Shown: positions 20,672-30,026, counted from the first letter of the stretch. The stretch is DNA of 64,000 nt from Burkholderia oklahomensis C6786 (GCF_000959365.1 NZ_CP009556.1:496001-560000), one strand, 5' to 3'. Notes: generated from the letters alone by a model not told the origin. A program made the numbers and translations.

Positions 20672-20961
20672 ATCTTTAAAGGTCGCTGCCGCCCGGTTCG
20701 GCTGCCGAATTACAGACGGAGGGCACGGTGTGGTGCGTTCTCGTGGGCAGTGCGGACGAGTGGTTCGATTTTGCGGGCGGTGCGGGCGTGAACGTCGTCG
20801 TGAATAGGGGACGAAGCGCGACGGAGATTGGAGGTCTGCGGGGATTACAGCTCTCAAAAGTCTCAATTCGTCGGCTTGGATGTGGATTGATGATCGGTCG
20901 AATTCAATCGACGTGTTGCCAGACTTTGTTCTGCCCTCATCATGCGCTCAAGCGAAATCCG

Positions 20962-21035
20962 CGCCTGTCGCCTGTCGCCTGTCGCCTGTCGCCTGTCGCC
21001 TGTCGCCTGTCGCCTGTCGCCTGTCGCCTGTCGCC
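20962..21035. repeat. Heptanucleotide tandem array, 10 copies of CGCCTGT
   Basis: Ten perfect head-to-tail copies of CGCCTGT from 20962 to 21031 plus a partial unit. It is intergenic. The units are identical, so copy number probably varies between strains by slippage. Confidence 0.9.
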
Positions 21036-21230
21036 GTCGGGCGGGCATTGGGTACTTGGCGCTCGGCAATCAGTGTTCGGCGTTTGGCGGCCGGCATTCG
21101 CCATGGAACAACCCGGCACACGACAAAATACGCCCTTGGGGCGCCATCGACCGCCACGCCACGCCGATTCCTCACTAAGATGGCGCAAGCCTGCAATCGA
21201 CCACTCGAACCATAATCACAGGAGACAAAC

Positions 21231-22136
21231 TTGCCGACCGAACCGCGCGACACCATCGCCGACCGCCGCGACCCCGCGGGAACGTCCCCGCTGCCTTTCG
21301 TGCTGGTGCACGGCGCCTGGCACGGCGCGTGGGCCTACGAGCGGGTGATCCCCGCGCTCGCCGTGCACGGCCACGCGGCCGTCGCGCGCGACCTGCCCGC
21401 GCACGGCATCAACGCCCGCTTCCCCGCGTCGTTTTTCAAGCGCCCGCTCGACGCCGCCGCGTTCGCGAGCGAGCCGTCGCCCGTCGCGGGCACGACGCTC
21501 GACGATTACGTCGACCACGTGCTGCACACCATCGACCAGGTTCGCGCGCTCGGTCATGAGCGAGTCGTGCTCGTCGGCCACAGCATGGGCGGCATCGCGA
21601 TCACAATGGCCGCGGAGCGCGCACCGGAGAAGATCGCGAAGCTCGTCTATCTGGCCGCGTTCATGCCGACCGCCGGCGCGACCGGGCTCGACTACGTGCG
21701 CGCGCCGGAGAACCAGGGCGAAATGCTGGCGCCGCTGATGATGGCGAGCCCGAAGGCGACGGGCGCGCTGCGGATGGATCCGCGCAGCGAAGATCCGGCG
21801 TACCGCGCAGCCGCGAAGCGCGCGCTCTGCGACGACGCGAACGACGCCGACCACACGGCGGTCGGCCATCTGCTCAGTTGCGACGTGCCGGCGGCGCCGT
21901 TCGCGACGCGCATCGACACGACGGCCGCGCGCTGGGGCGCGATCGAGCGTCATTACATCAAGTGCCTGCGCGATCGGGTGCTGCTGCCTGCGCTGCAGCA
22001 GCGCTTCATCGACGAGGCCGACGCGCTCGCCCCCGGCAACCGCACGCACGTGCACACGCTCGACAGCAGCCACTCGCCGTTCATCGCGCAGCCGGACGCA
22101 GTCGCCGATACGCTGGCCGCGATCGCGCGCGGCTGA
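21231..22136 (+). CDS. Alpha/beta-fold hydrolase (esterase-like)
   Basis: 301 aa. VLVHGAWHGAWAYERV forms the oxyanion region, VGHSMGG carries the nucleophile serine, and DSSHSPF probably the catalytic histidine. This pattern is closest to the salicylate esterase/hydroxynitrile-lyase-like branch, but the substrate is unknown. It starts with TTG at 21231, supported by AGGAGA seven bases upstream; no ATG is placed as well. It stands alone, facing the cyclase gene tail to tail. Confidence 0.85.
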   Translation: MPTEPRDTIADRRDPAGTSPLPFVLVHGAWHGAWAYERVIPALAVHGHAAVARDLPAHGINARFPASFFKRPLDAAAFASEPSPVAGTTLDDYVDHVLHTIDQVRALGHERVVLVGHSMGGIAITMAAERAPEKIAKLVYLAAFMPTAGATGLDYVRAPENQGEMLAPLMMASPKATGALRMDPRSEDPAYRAAAKRALCDDANDADHTAVGHLLSCDVPAAPFATRIDTTAARWGAIERHYIKCLRDRVLLPALQQRFIDEADALAPGNRTHVHTLDSSHSPFIAQPDAVADTLAAIARG

Positions 22137-22324
22137 CGCCGTTCACGCGACGCAGCGACGCAGCGGACGCGGTGCGCCGGCTGCGTCGCCTCGTGCGCGG
22201 TGTCGCGGTCGCCGAAGGTGCGCGAGTTGTCCGAGCGAACGGGTGAACGAACAGTCGAGCGCTCCGGCACTCCGGCACCCAAGCGATCGAATGATCGAAT
22301 CCCGCAACGATCGAACCCGCCGCC

Positions 22325-23260
22325 TCACCCAAACGCAACCGAACAATTCCGCCCCTGCCGCTTCGCACGATAAAGCGCGGCGTCGGCTTCGTTGACGAGC
22401 GTCTCGTGCGTGAGCGCGCCGGCGTGCGCGGCCGCGCCGCCGACGCTCGCCGTCACCGGCACCCGCACGCCTTCCGCTTCGATCGGCGTGTTGCCGATCG
22501 TCTGCCGGATCTTCTCGGCGACGTGCATCGCCTCGTCGAGCGACGTGCACGGCAGCAGCAACGCGAATTCCTCGCCGCCGAAGCGGCCGAACGTATCCTG
22601 CAATCGCACGACGTCCGCGACGCGGCGCGCCATTACACGCAACACGTTGTCCCCGACGACGTGGCCAAAGCGGTCGTTGATCGCCTTGAAGTGGTCGAGA
22701 TCGAACAACAGCACCGACAGATTGCCGCCGTAGCGCTGCCAACGCTCGAATTCGTCGCGCAGCCGCGCCTCGAAAAAGCGCCGGTTCGCGATGCCCGTCA
22801 GCCCGTCGCGGTTCGCGTATTCCTGCAGCTTCGCGACGGCTTCTTCGCGCTCGCGCTGCATCACGCTCACGTGCGTGACGTCGGAGATCGTCACGCAGAC
22901 GGCCTCGACTTCGCGTCCGCGCGCGATCGGCACGAACGTGCAATCCTGCTGCATGAAGTCGACGCCGCCCGTGATCGGCCGGTCGTGATCGAAGCGAAAC
23001 AGATACGGCCGCTGCTCCCACGAGCTGAACGCGAAGCTGCCGAGCTGGAACACGCTCTCGATCTTGCGCGACAGCCACGCGCGCGGCAGCTCCGGAAAAC
23101 TGTCGAACAGATTGCGGCCGATCACGTCGGCGGCGGCGACGCCGCTGTGATCCTGCATGAACCGGTTCCACATGAGTACCTTCATCTCGCGGTCGAGCAC
23201 GAAAATACCGAAGCTGACCCGTTCGATGACGAGATCGCTCAGCGAAGAAAGAAGGTTCAT
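22325..23260 (-). CDS. PAS-GGDEF diguanylate cyclase
   Basis: 311 aa. An N-terminal PAS-like sensor (VSFGIFVLDREMKVLMWN) is followed by a GGDEF domain with DRDGLTGIANRRFF-type entry and the active motif RFGGEEF, so synthesis of cyclic di-GMP is expected. No RxxD inhibitory site is obvious just upstream of the motif. The start overlaps the stop of the CheC-like gene (ATGA), making this the third gene of a response-regulator/CheC/cyclase operon. Confidence 0.92.
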   Translation of the reverse strand: MNLLSSLSDLVIERVSFGIFVLDREMKVLMWNRFMQDHSGVAAADVIGRNLFDSFPELPRAWLSRKIESVFQLGSFAFSSWEQRPYLFRFDHDRPITGGVDFMQQDCTFVPIARGREVEAVCVTISDVTHVSVMQREREEAVAKLQEYANRDGLTGIANRRFFEARLRDEFERWQRYGGNLSVLLFDLDHFKAINDRFGHVVGDNVLRVMARRVADVVRLQDTFGRFGGEEFALLLPCTSLDEAMHVAEKIRQTIGNTPIEAEGVRVPVTASVGGAAAHAGALTHETLVNEADAALYRAKRQGRNCSVAFG

Positions 23261-23880
23261 AAGCTGGACAGCAACGTATCGAGGGCGTCGCTCATATGAC
23301 GAATCGAGTCTTCCGCGAGCAGCATCACGAAATGCGTGCGGGCGCCGTCGTCCGCGACGCCGAAGTTCACTTCGAGAAGGAGCGTCTCGCTCCATGCGAG
23401 CACGTCGGGCTGAAATGCGTCGTCGAGCGCGATGTCTTCGCCGAGCAGCCCCGGCGGCGAAAACACCGGTGTGCGCCCGAGCTCGTCGAGAATCGACGAC
23501 ACGCACGCGCCCATCAGCACGTTCGCCATGTCGAACACGAGCTCGGCCTGCGTGACGGTTCCGAATCCGTCGTCCGCGTACGCGTCGTCGACGAGCGACA
23601 CGAGCTGGCCGACGCCCGCGCTGCGGCACAGCATCAGCGCCTCGCCCTTGATGTCGGAGCGAAAGCCCTGGCGCACGGCGGTCACGTTGTCGTGAATGCC
23701 CGTCATGTCGCGCAGCACGCGGCCGACGTCGGCCGCGCGCACGACGCGCACGCGCGGCACCGACAGCTCGATGAAGGTGCCGAGGAGAAGCGCGAGACGC
23801 GCCGCCGCGCGTCCCATCGCGAGGTTGGCGATCTCCTGCAGGGCGTCGCGTTGCTCCGCCGTCAACACCATCTCAGACAT
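23257..23880 (-). CDS. CheC-like chemotaxis phosphatase family protein
   Basis: 207 aa. Two CheC/CheX-type segments are visible: LQEIANLAMGRAA near the N-terminus and ELVFDMANVLMGACVSSIL in the middle. The second matches the E-x2-N active-site pattern only loosely (the acidic residue and Asn lie in ELVFDMAN), so phosphatase activity is likely but not certain. Its natural target would be the single-domain response regulator encoded immediately upstream. The ATG at 23880 has AAGGAG about ten bases upstream and overlaps the upstream stop by 8 bp. Confidence 0.8.
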   Translation of the reverse strand: MSEMVLTAEQRDALQEIANLAMGRAAARLALLLGTFIELSVPRVRVVRAADVGRVLRDMTGIHDNVTAVRQGFRSDIKGEALMLCRSAGVGQLVSLVDDAYADDGFGTVTQAELVFDMANVLMGACVSSILDELGRTPVFSPPGLLGEDIALDDAFQPDVLAWSETLLLEVNFGVADDGARTHFVMLLAEDSIRHMSDALDTLLSSL

Positions 23881-24241
23881 ACAACCCATACTCCTTGAGA
23901 ATGGGCAGCAATGCTTCCGAGGTGACGGGCTTGGCGACGAAAGCCGCCGCGCCCAGCTCGCGCACGCGTGCCTGCGCCATCGGTTGGATATCGGCGGACA
24001 CGACGATCACGAACGTGTTCAGATCCTCGCCGCGCAATGTCTCGAGCACTTCGTAGCCGCTCATGTCCGGCATCGTCAGATCGAGAAACATCACCGATGC
24101 CTTGCCGTCGCGATACAGCGTCAGCGCCTCGCGACCGTTCGACGCATAGTTCACTTCGACGTCCCAGCCCACCGGCAGCGCCTTCGTCAGCAGCTTGCGA
24201 GCAAGCAAGGAATCGTCGGCGATCACAATCGGCAGAGGCAT
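23873..24241 (-). CDS. CheY-like single-domain response regulator
   Basis: 122 aa, receiver domain only. The acidic pocket is IADDS, the phosphoacceptor is Asp54 in MFLDLTMPD, and the conserved lysine is in FVAKPV. Having no output domain, it must act by protein contact, probably within a pathway including the CheC-like protein and cyclase downstream. Divergent from the hybrid kinase gene, its likely phosphodonor. Confidence 0.92.
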   Translation of the reverse strand: MPLPIVIADDSLLARKLLTKALPVGWDVEVNYASNGREALTLYRDGKASVMFLDLTMPDMSGYEVLETLRGEDLNTFVIVVSADIQPMAQARVRELGAAAFVAKPVTSEALLPILKEYGLYV

Positions 24242-24744
24242 GGCTGTCGTAGCGGTAAACGGAGTCGTGTGTCTCGCGTTAACGACGGTTCGCCGCGCTT
24301 CTTTAGGCAAGGTGCAACTGGCGATACGAGGGACGGACCACGCGCGCACCGCCCGGCTCGCAAGAACCGGCTCGACGCGCCGGACGCGCCCGCTCGCGGA
24401 TGGACCTCGTCGAGGCTGCGCCCGTGCATCGCGGGCATGTTCCGCATAGGAAAGCGATGCGGGATTCTGGGAGTAAACCCGGGGCGTTGCAACTCGCCAT
24501 TTTTCCCCGTTCGAACAGAATTGATTAGCTCGGTTTCGAATCCGGGAATAGCTCGAATAGTTTTTGCGATAAGCACGCAAATTATTCTTTTGCTTACGTT
24601 TGCGCTTTTGAATTCGTCGCTGTTTGCGCGAAGCCGCCGGAAACGCCGGAAATCCGGGCTTGCGCAATGCCCGCGCCGCATGCGGGCGCGCATGCGCGAC
24701 TCGTTTATGATGCCGATCAATCCTCCAGCATTCGCTCGCCAGCC
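24242..24744. other. Divergent regulatory region of the signalling block
   Basis: 503 bp between the response-regulator operon (leftward) and the hybrid kinase (rightward). The stretch 24480-24640 is AT-rich for this genome and probably holds both promoters, which I cannot define further. No gene seen. Confidence 0.55.
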
Positions 24745-27036
24745 ATGACGCCCGATCGGCCCGACGCCTCACGCTCGACACCGCCCGACAACGATTGGGA
24801 AGACGACGCATCGTTCGCGGCCGGCGCGCCGGAACATGACTTCGCGGTGCGGCGCGTGACGCTCATCGTGATGCTCGTCGCCGCGATCGTGCTGCCGTGC
24901 GTGTACGTCGCGGTGATGGCTTACAACGACATGCGCACGCGCGAAGCCACCGCGCGCGACGTGACGATGCGCACGGTGCGCGTCGCCGAAGAGCACGCGC
25001 TGAAGGTGTTCGATCTGTCGGAGACGCTGGATGCGCGCATCGTCGATCTCGTCCAGGATCTCGACGACGCCGCGGTCCGCAACGCCGAAGCCGACATCCA
25101 CGACGCGCTCAACACGATCGGCGGCGGCTATCCGCAGGTCGCGTCGGTGTCGATCTTCGGCGCGAGCGGGATGCTGCTCGCGAACAGCCTCTATTACCCG
25201 GCGCCGTATGCGTCGATCGCGAATCGCGACGATTTCGTCGGCATCCGCGACGGCAAGGTGATCGAGCACATCTCGCGCGTGATGCCGGGCCCGCTCAAGG
25301 CGGCGAATCCGGGTCCCGTGTTCAACACGGGCGTCGCGCGGCGCCACAGCGATGGGACGTTTGCGGGGATGGTGTCGATCGCGCTGAAGTCGTCGTATTT
25401 CAACGCGTTCTATCGCGACCTGCTTGGCGGCGCGAATGCGCCGATGTCGATGGCGCTCACGCGCAGCGACGGCGCCGTGCTCGCGTCGTATCCGCCCGCG
25501 CCGCACGGCGCGTCGGACGACGCCGCCGCGCAAGCCGACAGCGCGACGCCGCTCGGCGGCGCACAGGGCGAGCAGCGCGCGGGCGTCGTGCGCGTGAAGC
25601 GCGACGGCGACAGCGAGATCGTCGCGTACCGGCAGGTCGGCAGCTATCCGGTGTTCGTGTCGTGCGCGTACCGCACGTCCGCGATCCGCCGCGCGTGGTA
25701 CGAGCACCTGAGCGTTCTGTTCATCTCGATGTTCGCGCCGTCCGCCGCGCTGTGGGGCGTGATCTGGCTGTCGCTCAAGCGGCTGCGCGCCGAAGAGGAG
25801 GCGTGGGAGCGCTGGCAGGCGGAGGCGTCGATGCGGCGCTCGATCGAATCGGCATACCGGCAGTCGCGCAAGATGGAGGCGCTCGGCAATCTCGTCGGCA
25901 GCGTCGCGCACGACTTCAACAACCTGCTGATGATCATCTCGAGCAACGTGCAGATCGTGCGGCGGCGCGGCGTCCAGCATCTCGACACCGAGCTCGCGGC
26001 GATCGAGCGCGCGCTGAAGAACGGCCAGTCGCTGACGCGCCAGCTGCTCGGCGTCGCGCGCAAGCAGCCGCTGCGCAGCGAGACGATCGACGTCGCGCAG
26101 TGGCTCGCGTCATGCCGCGAATTGCTGAAGACATCGCTCGGCTCGAAGTCGACGCTCGCCGTCGATACGCAGCTCGACTTGTGGCCCGTGCGCGTCGACG
26201 TCGCGGAACTCGAGCTCGCATTGATCAATCTCGCCGTCAACGCCCGCGACGCGATGCCGCAAGGCGGCCGCTTCAGGATCGGCGCGCACAACATCACGTT
26301 CCGCCGCGAGGACGGATTTCCGCTGACGGGCGACTTCGTGCAGATCTCGGTCGAGGACACGGGCCTGGGCATGCCGCCCGACGTGCTCGCGCGCGCGTTC
26401 GAGCCGCTCTTCACGACGAAGGCGAAGGGGATGGGCACGGGGCTCGGGTTGCCGCAGGTGTTCGCGTTCTGCGAGCGCTCGGGCGGCCTCGCGACGATCG
26501 ACAGCGAAGTCGGCGCCGGCACGTCGGTGCGGCTCTACCTGCCGCGCACGACGGACGTCGCGCCGCCCGTCGTCGCGCCGGACGCGACCGACAGGCCGGC
26601 CGCGGCGTCGACGCCCGCGGGGCTGCGGATCCTGCTCGTCGAGGACAACAGCGAAGTCGCGGCGGGCACCGAGGCGCTGCTCGAGCTGCTCGGCCACCGG
26701 GTCGCATACGCGCCGAACGCGGACGACGCGCTGCGCATGCTGACCGAAGCGGGCGCCGAGCCGGCGGCGCCCGGCGCGTTCGATCTCGTGATCTCGGACA
26801 TCCACATGCCCGGCACGATGAACGGGATCGACCTGGCGGAAGCGATCGAGCGCGGCGATGCGAAGCTGCCGGTGATTCTCGTCACCGGCTACGCGGAGGA
26901 GTTCGACCGGACGCGCCGCGTGCACGCGCGCTTGCTGTCGAAGCCGTTCGACATCGCGCTGCTCGACGGCATGCTGCTGAAGATCCAGCACGAGCGCGAT
27001 GCGCGGCTTGCGGGGCACGCGGGGCATGCGGATTGA
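24745..27036 (+). CDS. Hybrid sensor histidine kinase with C-terminal receiver
   Basis: 763 aa. A membrane helix near residues 40-60 and another near 320-345 bracket a periplasmic sensor of Cache/PAS type. The cytoplasmic part has a HisKA helix pair with the phospho-histidine in VAHDFNNLL (about residue 389), an HATPase_c domain (LALINLAVNARDAM, EDTGLGMP, GMGTGLGLPQVF), and a receiver domain at about 625-745 with phosphoacceptor Asp in LVISDIHMPG. The internal phosphorelay could pass phosphate to the CheY-like protein encoded divergently. The start at 24745 is the first ATG that gives a kinase-like N-terminus. Confidence 0.92.
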   Translation: MTPDRPDASRSTPPDNDWEDDASFAAGAPEHDFAVRRVTLIVMLVAAIVLPCVYVAVMAYNDMRTREATARDVTMRTVRVAEEHALKVFDLSETLDARIVDLVQDLDDAAVRNAEADIHDALNTIGGGYPQVASVSIFGASGMLLANSLYYPAPYASIANRDDFVGIRDGKVIEHISRVMPGPLKAANPGPVFNTGVARRHSDGTFAGMVSIALKSSYFNAFYRDLLGGANAPMSMALTRSDGAVLASYPPAPHGASDDAAAQADSATPLGGAQGEQRAGVVRVKRDGDSEIVAYRQVGSYPVFVSCAYRTSAIRRAWYEHLSVLFISMFAPSAALWGVIWLSLKRLRAEEEAWERWQAEASMRRSIESAYRQSRKMEALGNLVGSVAHDFNNLLMIISSNVQIVRRRGVQHLDTELAAIERALKNGQSLTRQLLGVARKQPLRSETIDVAQWLASCRELLKTSLGSKSTLAVDTQLDLWPVRVDVAELELALINLAVNARDAMPQGGRFRIGAHNITFRREDGFPLTGDFVQISVEDTGLGMPPDVLARAFEPLFTTKAKGMGTGLGLPQVFAFCERSGGLATIDSEVGAGTSVRLYLPRTTDVAPPVVAPDATDRPAAASTPAGLRILLVEDNSEVAAGTEALLELLGHRVAYAPNADDALRMLTEAGAEPAAPGAFDLVISDIHMPGTMNGIDLAEAIERGDAKLPVILVTGYAEEFDRTRRVHARLLSKPFDIALLDGMLLKIQHERDARLAGHAGHAD

Positions 27037-27152
27037 GTTCGGTGGACTGACTGGTTTGTTTATTCGGTTGAGGGGATGGTGGTTGCTGGCGGTGGTGGCC
27101 GGCGATGGCATCCGATCCCTCCCGGTCAACCGGTCAACCGGTCGATCAGCCG

Positions 27153-27710
27153 TCAAGCCGACTTCGCGTGCCGACGCACCCAGTCCGCGTAGCGATCGAC
27201 GAACCCCTGCAGGAACTTGCGCGTGTCGTCGTTGACGATGTTGCCCTGCGCGCCGATCTTCGACGCGTCGTGCTTGATGAACACTTCGGGCTGGCCGAGT
27301 GTCGGAACGTCGAGATACGCAAGCACGTTGCGCAGGTGCTGCTGCGCGAGCGCGGTGCCGGTCGCGCCGGGCGACGTGCCGAGCACGGCGGCCGGCTTGC
27401 CCGTCCACGAATTGCCGCCCCACGGACGCGAACCCCAATCGAGCGCGTTCTTCAGCACGCCCGGCATCGAGCGGTTGTACTCGGGCGTGACGAACAGCAG
27501 GCCCTGCGCCGCTTCGATCGCCTGCTTGAAACGCTTTGCGACGTCGGGAAAATCGGCGTCGTAGTCCTGACTATAAAGCGGCAGCGAGCCGATATCGACC
27601 GATTCGAACGACAGATCGGCCGGCGCGAGCGAGACCACCGCCGTTGCGAGCGCGCGATTGAACGACTCGCGCCGCAGACTGCCGACAATCACCGCAATAC
27701 GATAAGCCAT
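27153..27710 (-). CDS. NADPH-dependent FMN reductase (ChrR/YieF-like)
   Basis: 185 aa flavodoxin-like fold. GSLRRESFNRALA is the FMN phosphate loop and PEYNRSMPGVLKNALDW is the family signature. These dimeric flavoproteins reduce quinones, chromate or azo compounds using NAD(P)H. Full length. Divergent from the sigma-factor gene; the shared upstream region carries DnaA-box-like sites. Confidence 0.92.
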   Translation of the reverse strand: MAYRIAVIVGSLRRESFNRALATAVVSLAPADLSFESVDIGSLPLYSQDYDADFPDVAKRFKQAIEAAQGLLFVTPEYNRSMPGVLKNALDWGSRPWGGNSWTGKPAAVLGTSPGATGTALAQQHLRNVLAYLDVPTLGQPEVFIKHDASKIGAQGNIVNDDTRKFLQGFVDRYADWVRRHAKSA

Positions 27711-28093
27711 CTGATTCTCCTTCCGTCCAGTAGGTAATCGATTGGATTCGTTCCCGATTGCATATCAACCGGCCCTTTTATGAGCAAGCCAGCTTGAGTC
27801 CCGGCGCATCGGGGCTTCGAGCCAGATTTCCACAAAGTTTTCCACAGAATCTGTGGATAACCTGATGAATATGTACGCCGGTTACATTTATGTCGCCCGG
27901 ACGTATTTCATGCCTCTGCCATCGATCGCCGGCGCGACATACGATACCAGCATAGCGCGCAGCGCCGCGTCGAGAAACGCGGTCGCGCCCGAAAGCGACG
28001 CGTGTCGCTTGCAACGGCGCGCACCGCATGGATAATCTTGCGCTGCCGCCCGCGCGTGCCGTATGCGCGCGGGCACGAACCGGAAGCCATCTC
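27711..28093. other. Divergent region, FMN reductase / sigma factor
   Basis: 383 bp. It contains the DnaA-box cluster listed separately; otherwise I see no gene and no clear promoter. Confidence 0.55.
27826..27860. promoter_or_regulatory. Cluster of three DnaA-box-like sites with a perfect palindrome
   Basis: ATTTCCACA (27826-27834), TTTTCCACA (27838-27846) and, on the minus strand, a perfect TTATCCACA (27852-27860). The last two overlap a perfect palindrome TCCACAGA-A-TCTGTGGA (27841-27857). It lies about 8 kb from the iteron region and upstream of two divergent genes. Confidence 0.65.
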
Positions 28094-28699
28094 ATGCAGC
28101 ACGCGCGCACCGCGCACGACGATCCCGTCTATCTCGCACAATTGCGCCACGATTTACTCCGCTTCGCGCGCCTGCAACTGCGCGACGCCGATGCCGCCGA
28201 AGACGCTGTCCAGGAAGCGCTCGCGGCCGCGTGGGCGCAGGCTGGGCGCTTCGACGGACAGTCGAGCCACAAGACCTGGGTGTTCGGCATCCTGCGCAAC
28301 AAGCTGATCGATACGATGCGGGCGCGGCGGCGGACCATCAACGTGTCCGCGCTCGATGCCGAACTCGACGGCGAAGCGCTTCTCGATCGCGAACTGTTCT
28401 CGGATAATGGTCACTGGGCGCCGCACGCGAAGCCGCGTCCGTGGCCGAAGCCGGAAACGGTCCTGCAGCAGCGGCAGTTCTGGATGCTGTTCGAGATGTG
28501 TCTCGACCATTTGCCGGAGCAGATCGGCCGCGTGTTCATGATGCGCGAATTCCTCGACTTCGCAATCGACGACATCTGCATGGAGCTCGAGTTGAAGGCA
28601 AATCACTGCAGCGTCCTGCTGTACCGCGCGCGGACCCGGCTGCGCACCTGTCTCACCGAAAAAGGCCTGACGACCGAAGATGCTACTGGGGAAATGTAA
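28094..28699 (+). CDS. ECF-type RNA polymerase sigma factor
   Basis: 201 aa. Region 2 covers about residues 12-80 (LRHDLLRFARLQLRDADAAEDAVQE, TWVFGILRNKLID) and region 4 about 130-190 (LPEQIGRVFMMREFLDFAIDDIC and a helix-turn-helix with LYRARTRLR). A GGAAG lies seven bases before the ATG at 28094; a start 66 nt upstream is possible. The 3' end overlaps a small zinc-finger gene, the usual pairing of an ECF sigma with its anti-sigma. Confidence 0.9.
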   Translation: MQHARTAHDDPVYLAQLRHDLLRFARLQLRDADAAEDAVQEALAAAWAQAGRFDGQSSHKTWVFGILRNKLIDTMRARRRTINVSALDAELDGEALLDRELFSDNGHWAPHAKPRPWPKPETVLQQRQFWMLFEMCLDHLPEQIGRVFMMREFLDFAIDDICMELELKANHCSVLLYRARTRLRTCLTEKGLTTEDATGEM

Positions 28700-28877
28700 G
28701 GACATCACGCGGCTGCTGTCGGACGCACTCGATCGTCCGATGTCGCTCGACGAACGGCTCCGGGTGCGCGTGCACCTGCCGGCTTGCAGCGGTTGCCGCA
28801 ATTACCGTATGCAGATTCGCTTGCTGCGGGAGGCGGCGCGCGTCGCGGGCGGGAACGAGACGGAACGGGGCGAGTGA
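28680..28877 (+). CDS. Small zinc-finger (zf-HC2-like) putative anti-sigma factor
   Basis: 65 aa, no membrane segment. HLPACSGCRNY gives the HxxxCxxC zinc site of zf-HC2 anti-sigma domains. It overlaps the sigma gene by 20 bp. It is soluble and too short for a separate sensor domain, so it would have to sense redox or metal directly at the zinc site; this is inference. Confidence 0.8.
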   Translation: MLLGKCKDITRLLSDALDRPMSLDERLRVRVHLPACSGCRNYRMQIRLLREAARVAGGNETERGE

Positions 28878-29123
28878 ACGTGCGGTGATGGGTGCGGGAT
28901 GCGTCGGCGGGGCCGACGAGAGGCGTCGCGGGCGATCGTCTGATGCAAGGCGCTTCGACTTGTGCGAATCCGAACTTCGCATCAAATTGTTGAGGGTCTG
29001 GATGAGCGGAAGCGCACCCGGATCTAGCCCTGCCATACAACTTCTCGCACGACGCCAGCCATGTGGCGACTCAAGCCCGGCACATATTTACGATAAGCAA
29101 AGCCGCCGGGCCATCGCTCCTTA

Positions 29124-29150
29124 GAATTATTATTTTTTTAATAATTATTC
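29124..29150. terminator. All-AT hairpin at the 3' end of arsC
   Basis: GAATTATTATT and AATAATTATTC form 11-bp arms with one mismatch around five T, overlapping the arsC stop. It has almost no G or C, which is unusual here; it may be a weak terminator or simply an AT island. Confidence 0.4.
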
Positions 29151-29501
29151 GAACAGAGATTTCACTGCTTCTGGCGGGCGACCGATCGCGGCTTTGTCGC
29201 CATGCACGACAATCGGACGCTGGAGCAGGATCGGATGCTCGGCAATCGCGTCATACAGCTGCGCATCCGAAACGTCGGCATCTGCGAGATTGAGGTCCTT
29301 ATAAAGTGCCTCGTTGTCACGGATCATCTCGCGCACCGGACGCCCGAGCTGCCGATGCAGCACCTTCAATTGCGCGACGGTCGGCGGTTGCTTCAGGTAC
29401 TCGACGACATGGATTGCCTCCCCGGTCTGATTGAGCGTCTCGAGCAACGCCAACGTTTCGCGAGATTTGGAGCAGCGGGGATTGTGATAGATCGTGATCA
29501 T
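29145..29501 (-). CDS. arsC: Glutaredoxin-dependent arsenate reductase (ArsC)
   Basis: 118 aa thioredoxin-fold ArsC. The N-terminal YHNPRCSKSRETL carries the catalytic cysteine, and HPILLQRPIVV holds the arginine used for anion binding in this family. It reduces arsenate to arsenite with glutathione and glutaredoxin. No other ars gene is nearby, so a housekeeping YfgD-like role is also possible. Starts at 29501. Confidence 0.9.
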   Translation of the reverse strand: MITIYHNPRCSKSRETLALLETLNQTGEAIHVVEYLKQPPTVAQLKVLHRQLGRPVREMIRDNEALYKDLNLADADVSDAQLYDAIAEHPILLQRPIVVHGDKAAIGRPPEAVKSLFE

Positions 29502-29707
29502 CGGTCTGCTAGTGAGAGTGGGTCAAAGACGCGAGTATTGTAGCGGCGGCGCAGCGGGGTAGCTCGTTGCTCTGGACAAGACGCGCAATTCGCCGCTCCA
29601 TCTATGGTTGAGTAACCAACACGCTCCGAATTCCGGAGCCGCAATGACAATCTAAGACGCCAAGCGCGATGCAGCGTCGAGCGACCGCATCGATCGCTGT
29701 ATGCCGG

Positions 29708-29721
29708 TTTATGCGCATAAA
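29708..29721. promoter_or_regulatory. parS: parS-like palindrome 1
   Basis: Perfect 14-bp palindrome TTTATGCGCATAAA. The same sequence recurs at 30194 and 30970, all within 1.3 kb around parA. It matches in type the GTTTATGCGCATAAAC centromere sites that I recall for a secondary chromosome of B. cenocepacia. Confidence 0.85.
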
Positions 29722-29734
29722 GCCGACCGCAACG

Positions 29735-30026
29735 GCGTTGGCGTTGGCGTTGGCGTTGGCGTTGGCGTTGGCGTTGGCGTTGGCGTTGGCGTTGGCGTTG
29801 GCGTTGGCGTTGGCGTTGGCGTTGGCGTTGGCGTTGGCGTTGGCGTTGGCGTTGGCGTTGGCGTTGGCGTTGGCGTTGGCGTTGGCGTTGGCGTTGGCGT
29901 TGGCGTTGGCGTTGGCGTTGGCGTTGGCGTTGGCGTTGGCGTTGGCGTTGGCGTTGGCGTTGGCGTTGGCGTTGGCGTTGGCGTTGGCGTTGGCGTTGGC
30001 GTTGGCGTTGGCGTTGGCGTTGGCGT
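29735..30026. repeat. Hexanucleotide tandem array, 48 copies of GCGTTG
   Basis: 48 uninterrupted perfect copies (29735-30022) plus GCGT. It sits between parS-like sites 1 and 2. A run this perfect is expected to be hypervariable by slipped-strand mispairing, and copy number in any assembly should be treated with care. Confidence 0.95.

Larger units (their letters stand above)
20526..21230. other. Divergent intergenic region hpnD / alpha-beta hydrolase
   Basis: 705 bp without a supported gene. It holds a candidate hpnD promoter near 20663 and a heptanucleotide array at 20962-21035. Open frames across the array (RRQATGD-type peptides) are low-complexity artefacts. Confidence 0.6.

Noticed and set aside
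29735..30026. Possible CRISPR array
   Set aside because: The repeat has no spacers and no cas genes are near; it is a simple hexanucleotide array.
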